IMG/VR virus record: IMGVR_UViG_3300027833_000013
Location: 62,001-126,000 of that record
Reading direction: 5' to 3' (one strand)
From: a virus
DNA: 64,000 nucleotides
Shown here: positions 60,860 through 64,000 of the stretch, one piece after another
Numbering within the stretch: the stretch's first letter is position 1
How the letters are laid out: each line of letters begins with the position of its first letter
Translations under genes and position numbers: made by a program
Notes under the pieces: generated by a model
What the model saw: the letters and a program-made list of their open reading frames with translations, nothing else
What the model was told of the DNA's origin: nothing
The model's database searches: none

Positions 60860-62105
60860 AGATAATTTTTGTGTAGCACCGTGGATGCATTTACACGTTA
60901 TTAACGATGGCCGGGCATTTCCTTGTTGTCAAACACCTTTAGAAGATAAACATGCATATGGCAATGTAAGAGAAACTGCAATACATGATATCTTAAACAG
61001 TACTAAAGCTAAAGGCATGCGCAAAGATATGTTAACAGGTGTGCCATTACCTTCTAGTTGTGAGCGATGCACATCTAAAGAAAAGCACGGATTTGGTAGT
61101 ATGCGCACTGGCATGAATCAAAAGTGGTTACCTCAAGTACAAGACGAAGTAGACGCAACTCATGCAGACGGAACAATAGACAATCCTGTAATTAAAAATT
61201 GGGATTATAGATTTAGTAACTTTTGTAATCTTGCTTGTCCAACTTGCGGTCCATTGTTCAGTACACAATGGCATGCTGATTATAAAAAATTATTTCCTGA
61301 CTATCCAATGACCGAAAAGGCACTAGTTGATCTAAAAGATGCAGATTTATTTTGGAGTGATTTTTCAAAATATGCTAACCATGCAAAAGAAATTCATATT
61401 GCAGGCGGCGAACCATTTATGATGCCCGAAAATAATAAAGTGTTAACTGCATTAGAACAAGAAGAAAATTACGATATTGCAATACGATATAGTACAAACT
61501 GTACAGTATTAAAGCAAGGAAAAGAAAATATTCTAGACCGATTACAGAAGTTTAGTTATATACATCTTAGTTGTAGTATTGATGCCGCAGGCGATGCTTT
61601 CGAATACATTCGATATAAAGGTAAGTGGGACGTTGTTTTAAATAATTTAAAAGAAATTAGACAAAGTGGCCACAACTATTGGATTCATCCTACAGTAAGT
61701 ATATTAAATATTTTTAGAATTACAGAGTTGCACGAAGAACTTTGGAACGCAGATATTATACCAGCAAAACGAGTACATTATAATGCCGACGGAACTGGTG
61801 CAGAATTTCACATAGAAAACTACTGGGTTGACAGGATGCACTTTAATCCATTATTTGTTCCTGAATATTATAGTATGACAATAATGCCAGCACACCTTAA
61901 AGAGCAGGCCGCCGATAAAATTACAACTTATGGCAAACGACTAGAGAAGGAACATAGTATTCCGTTCCATGGCTGGCAAGCCTTAATTGATTTTATGTAT
62001 CAGGCAGATGACAGTCATTTGTATGATGAATTTTTAAGTAAAACACACAATTTAGATAAATTACGTGGCAATGATTTTTATAAAATTAACAAGGAATTTA
62101 AATAG
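60852..62105 (+). CDS. Radical SAM protein 3 (twitch-type)
   Basis: A 417-aa protein. It begins with the 'FCxxPW...G...PCC' form: NFCVAPWMHLHVINDGRAFP (C7), then C25, C26 (PCCQTP) and C70, C73 (SSCERCTSKE), before CNLACPTC (C125, C129, C132) and IHIAGGEPFMMPENN near 195. This variant is the commoner phage/bacterial type annotated as twitch-domain radical SAM. It is more distant from the two preceding genes than they are from each other. The SCSIDAAGDAFEYIRYKGKW block near 240 matches the SAEAVGD...YVRDG block in copies 1 and 2. It overlaps copy 2 by 8 bp and the SGNH gene by one base. Confidence 0.88.
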   Translation: MTKDNFCVAPWMHLHVINDGRAFPCCQTPLEDKHAYGNVRETAIHDILNSTKAKGMRKDMLTGVPLPSSCERCTSKEKHGFGSMRTGMNQKWLPQVQDEVDATHADGTIDNPVIKNWDYRFSNFCNLACPTCGPLFSTQWHADYKKLFPDYPMTEKALVDLKDADLFWSDFSKYANHAKEIHIAGGEPFMMPENNKVLTALEQEENYDIAIRYSTNCTVLKQGKENILDRLQKFSYIHLSCSIDAAGDAFEYIRYKGKWDVVLNNLKEIRQSGHNYWIHPTVSILNIFRITELHEELWNADIIPAKRVHYNADGTGAEFHIENYWVDRMHFNPLFVPEYYSMTIMPAHLKEQAADKITTYGKRLEKEHSIPFHGWQALIDFMYQADDSHLYDEFLSKTHNLDKLRGNDFYKINKEFK

Positions 62106-63106
62106 TGAGTAAAAAAAGTAAGCTAGAAAAGGTATCTCAATCGCAACTAGCAAAGACCATAGTAACGAACAAGACAATACAGAAAGATAATTACGACAGT
62201 CCTGGTAGCGATTGGGATAATGTTTCCCACTTAGGGGTTGATCATCTAGATACATCAGCAGTTTCACCTTTTCGAGTTAAATCATTTGATGATCTTAGAA
62301 ACTATGGCCCGTGGCAACCACTGCACCTATTAAGAAAACGTGCAGGCGAAACTCGTGAGAATGTATCATTCGATGTGCCCTGGGTACACGAAACTGAAAT
62401 TCCATATCTTAAAGAACAGCCTTGGAAATATAGAATAAATGAATACGGATTTAGAGACGAATGGAAATTTAAAACTAAACGTGCAAACATAGGCTACTTT
62501 GGATGCAGTATGACATATGGTGAAGGCGTCGATACCCCAGATCTATGGAGTACTCATATAACAAATGCGTATAAGTTAACAGGGTTAAACTTTGGTGTAG
62601 GCGGCGCCGGTCCTTTGCGTGTAGCAAGAACATTTGCCGCAGTACAGCAAACAATGAAATTAAAGTATGCTATAATAATGCTACCACAAATCTCAAGAGT
62701 AGAACTATGGCAATACAACAATTATCAGCAACCAAAACAGCATCCTAGATTACATACTATAAACTTAATTCCTAATTTTCCACCTAGTCCTACAGATTTT
62801 ACGGGAGGAGATGACGTGTATAATGATTACTTTAAAGTTATGACAGATGAACAATCAATTAGTCAGTGTGTACAAGCGTGTAATTGGATAACTCAAACAG
62901 CAAGAGCAAACAAGACTCGGGTACTATTCTGTTCTTGGGATCCGTTTAGTTTATGGGCTATGCACAATGCAGGAGTTCCTAATTTGCATAATAAAATGTT
63001 TAAAAGGCTAGACTTAGGTAGAGATCAAATGCACCCGGGCCCGGAGTCTAATTTACAATTTAGTAAAAGTATAAGAAGGTGGATAGATGCTAACCCTTGG
63101 CTTTAG
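62105..63106 (+). CDS. SGNH/GDSL-type hydrolase
   Basis: A 333-aa protein from a GTG start at 62105 that overlaps the previous TAG. After about 105 residues of helical lead-in comes KYRINEYGFRDEW, then the nucleophile block NIGYFGCSMTYGEGV with S135. The Gly-type block LNFGVGGAGPLRVART follows near 158, and D307-x-x-H310 (GRDQMHPGPES) near the end completes an SGNH layout. Such enzymes are esterases or acyltransferases that often remove or add O-acetyl groups on glycans. No signal peptide is visible. Its place after glycosyltransferases and radical SAM genes suggests trimming of a glycan or glycolipid product. Confidence 0.8.
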   Translation: MSKKSKLEKVSQSQLAKTIVTNKTIQKDNYDSPGSDWDNVSHLGVDHLDTSAVSPFRVKSFDDLRNYGPWQPLHLLRKRAGETRENVSFDVPWVHETEIPYLKEQPWKYRINEYGFRDEWKFKTKRANIGYFGCSMTYGEGVDTPDLWSTHITNAYKLTGLNFGVGGAGPLRVARTFAAVQQTMKLKYAIIMLPQISRVELWQYNNYQQPKQHPRLHTINLIPNFPPSPTDFTGGDDVYNDYFKVMTDEQSISQCVQACNWITQTARANKTRVLFCSWDPFSLWAMHNAGVPNLHNKMFKRLDLGRDQMHPGPESNLQFSKSIRRWIDANPWL

Positions 63107-64000
63107 AAATATACACGGCGTTAGTACTAGTATTAATTTACTGCCAGATAACACCGAAACATCATTAGTATGGCAATCTGCATTAGACACTTTATTAGAA
63201 ACGCACAATGATAAAATATTTCAAAAGAACTTTAGTCTATTAGGACATCCTACACATAATAGATCTAAACAGCACATGATAAATGATCTAGAACGAAGTG
63301 TTAACATTGTAAACATACATACAGAATACGAAATTGACGAAGACTTTTCTACATTTGATCAAGAAACATTAAACAGATTGCATCATCATTTTGAAATATT
63401 ACAAGGACAACTTTGGAACCCCAGTTCATTTTTAACTACAGCGTCTGGAGAAGTGCGGTGTGCAATATGTTATTTAAATCATTGCTGTCATGAACTAGAA
63501 GCATATTATGATTCGTATGAAAAGGAATATACTAACTATAACGGTTATTTTTACTATAACTTGTTAGGTATAACAGATAGAACTGACATGCCGCTAGGAA
63601 TAAAAAAGCAATTTACTACTGACATAACTGACGGCATGGTATATTTACATTATGCTCAAACAGGTAAAACTTGGTACGAAGCATACTTAGATAACGATTT
63701 AGAAATAGACCCTAGCAATATATCAGAACATAGGGTTATCACAGGCGAATTTAATTTATACTCTGGACCAGGGTTTAGTTTTCCAACAGACAGTAATTTT
63801 ACATCATGGTTAGAATCAAAAAATGTAGATCCTAATGATTCTGATTTAGCATTAGGATATGCACCAGTTGCAACAGTAGATGTACCATATACTGAACTAC
63901 AAGAAATATTAAAAGAATACGATGACTTTCATAGTATTGAATTTAATGGTAAAAAAATTGAATATAACTATAGACATACCGACCTAGAGTATGTTATAAT
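63087..64000 (+). CDS. Unknown protein, partial (runs off right edge)
   Basis: The frame is open from the ATG at 63087 to the window end, 304 codons with no stop, overlapping the SGNH gene by 20 bp. It starts MLTLGFRNIHGVSTSINLLP. Visible text includes HNRSKQHMINDLERSVNIVN near 58 and LNRLHHHFEILQGQLWNPSS near 94, and VRCAICYLNHCCHELEAYYD near 122, which holds four cysteines and His residues that could bind metal. I recognise no family. It continues the accessory operon without a gap. Reading frame and codon use fit its neighbours. Confidence 0.7.
   Translation, partial: MLTLGFRNIHGVSTSINLLPDNTETSLVWQSALDTLLETHNDKIFQKNFSLLGHPTHNRSKQHMINDLERSVNIVNIHTEYEIDEDFSTFDQETLNRLHHHFEILQGQLWNPSSFLTTASGEVRCAICYLNHCCHELEAYYDSYEKEYTNYNGYFYYNLLGITDRTDMPLGIKKQFTTDITDGMVYLHYAQTGKTWYEAYLDNDLEIDPSNISEHRVITGEFNLYSGPGFSFPTDSNFTSWLESKNVDPNDSDLALGYAPVATVDVPYTELQEILKEYDDFHSIEFNGKKIEYNYRHTDLEYVI

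Noticed and set aside
1-64000. CRISPR arrays, insertion sequences, integrase attachment sites
   Set aside because: No regularly spaced repeats, transposase or integrase genes seen; the phage looks strictly lytic in this window.

Overview
The window is a contiguous piece of an AT-rich, T4-like myovirus genome. Core T4 genes are recognisable from their proteins: gp23 capsid, gp22 scaffold, gp21 protease, gp20 portal, gp26 hub, gp46/gp47 recombination nuclease, gp55 late sigma factor, gp48, gp53, gp5, gp25 and gp6. The AT-rich codon use, the gene order gp48-gp53-large hub protein-gp5-gp25-gp6-giant protein-fibre paralogues, and the nested radical-SAM and glycosyltransferase genes resemble marine T4-like phages (cyanophages and Pelagibacter myophages). 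The host cannot be read directly from the sequence.

Layout. 1-13,622, minus strand: tape-measure-like protein, gp20, two small genes, an acidic prohead-core candidate, gp21, gp22, gp23, a terminator, a self-contained tRNA-Gly(UCC) cassette, then fibre or virion-surface proteins including a 318-aa protein with 33 cysteines and a pectin-lyase-fold fibre cut by the left edge. 13,650-14,815, plus strand: gp26 with what looks like a programmed -1 frameshift extension. 14,812-20,895, minus strand: two probable internal head proteins, a 559-bp structured non-coding stretch, a GIY-YIG-like nuclease, a small gene, gp46, gp47 and gp55. 20,983-54,448, plus strand: the baseplate and fibre module, with a 4,933-codon gene. 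54,505-64,000, plus strand: ten overlapping genes encoding glycosyltransferase-like proteins, three radical SAM enzymes, an SGNH hydrolase and unknowns; the last runs off the right edge.

Regulation. Two promoter classes are visible. Octamers of the form NATAAATA or NCTAAATA, the T4 late (gp55-dependent) type, lie before many structural genes. Consensus sigma70 promoters with exactly 17-bp spacers lie before gp55, gp47/46, the tRNA, the prohead-core candidate and the glycosyltransferase/radical-SAM operon. A plausible programme is that the host polymerase transcribes gp55, gp46/47, the tRNA and the accessory operon early, and gp55 then turns on head, tail and fibre genes.

Most interesting items: the radical-SAM/glycosyltransferase/SGNH operon with its own promoter and operator-like palindrome; the gp26 frameshift cassette; two proteins with T4-type capsid-targeting leaders; the cysteine-packed glycine-rich protein; a gp5 hub protein with a GH19-type lytic domain moved to the C-terminus; and the unannotated 559-bp structured region.
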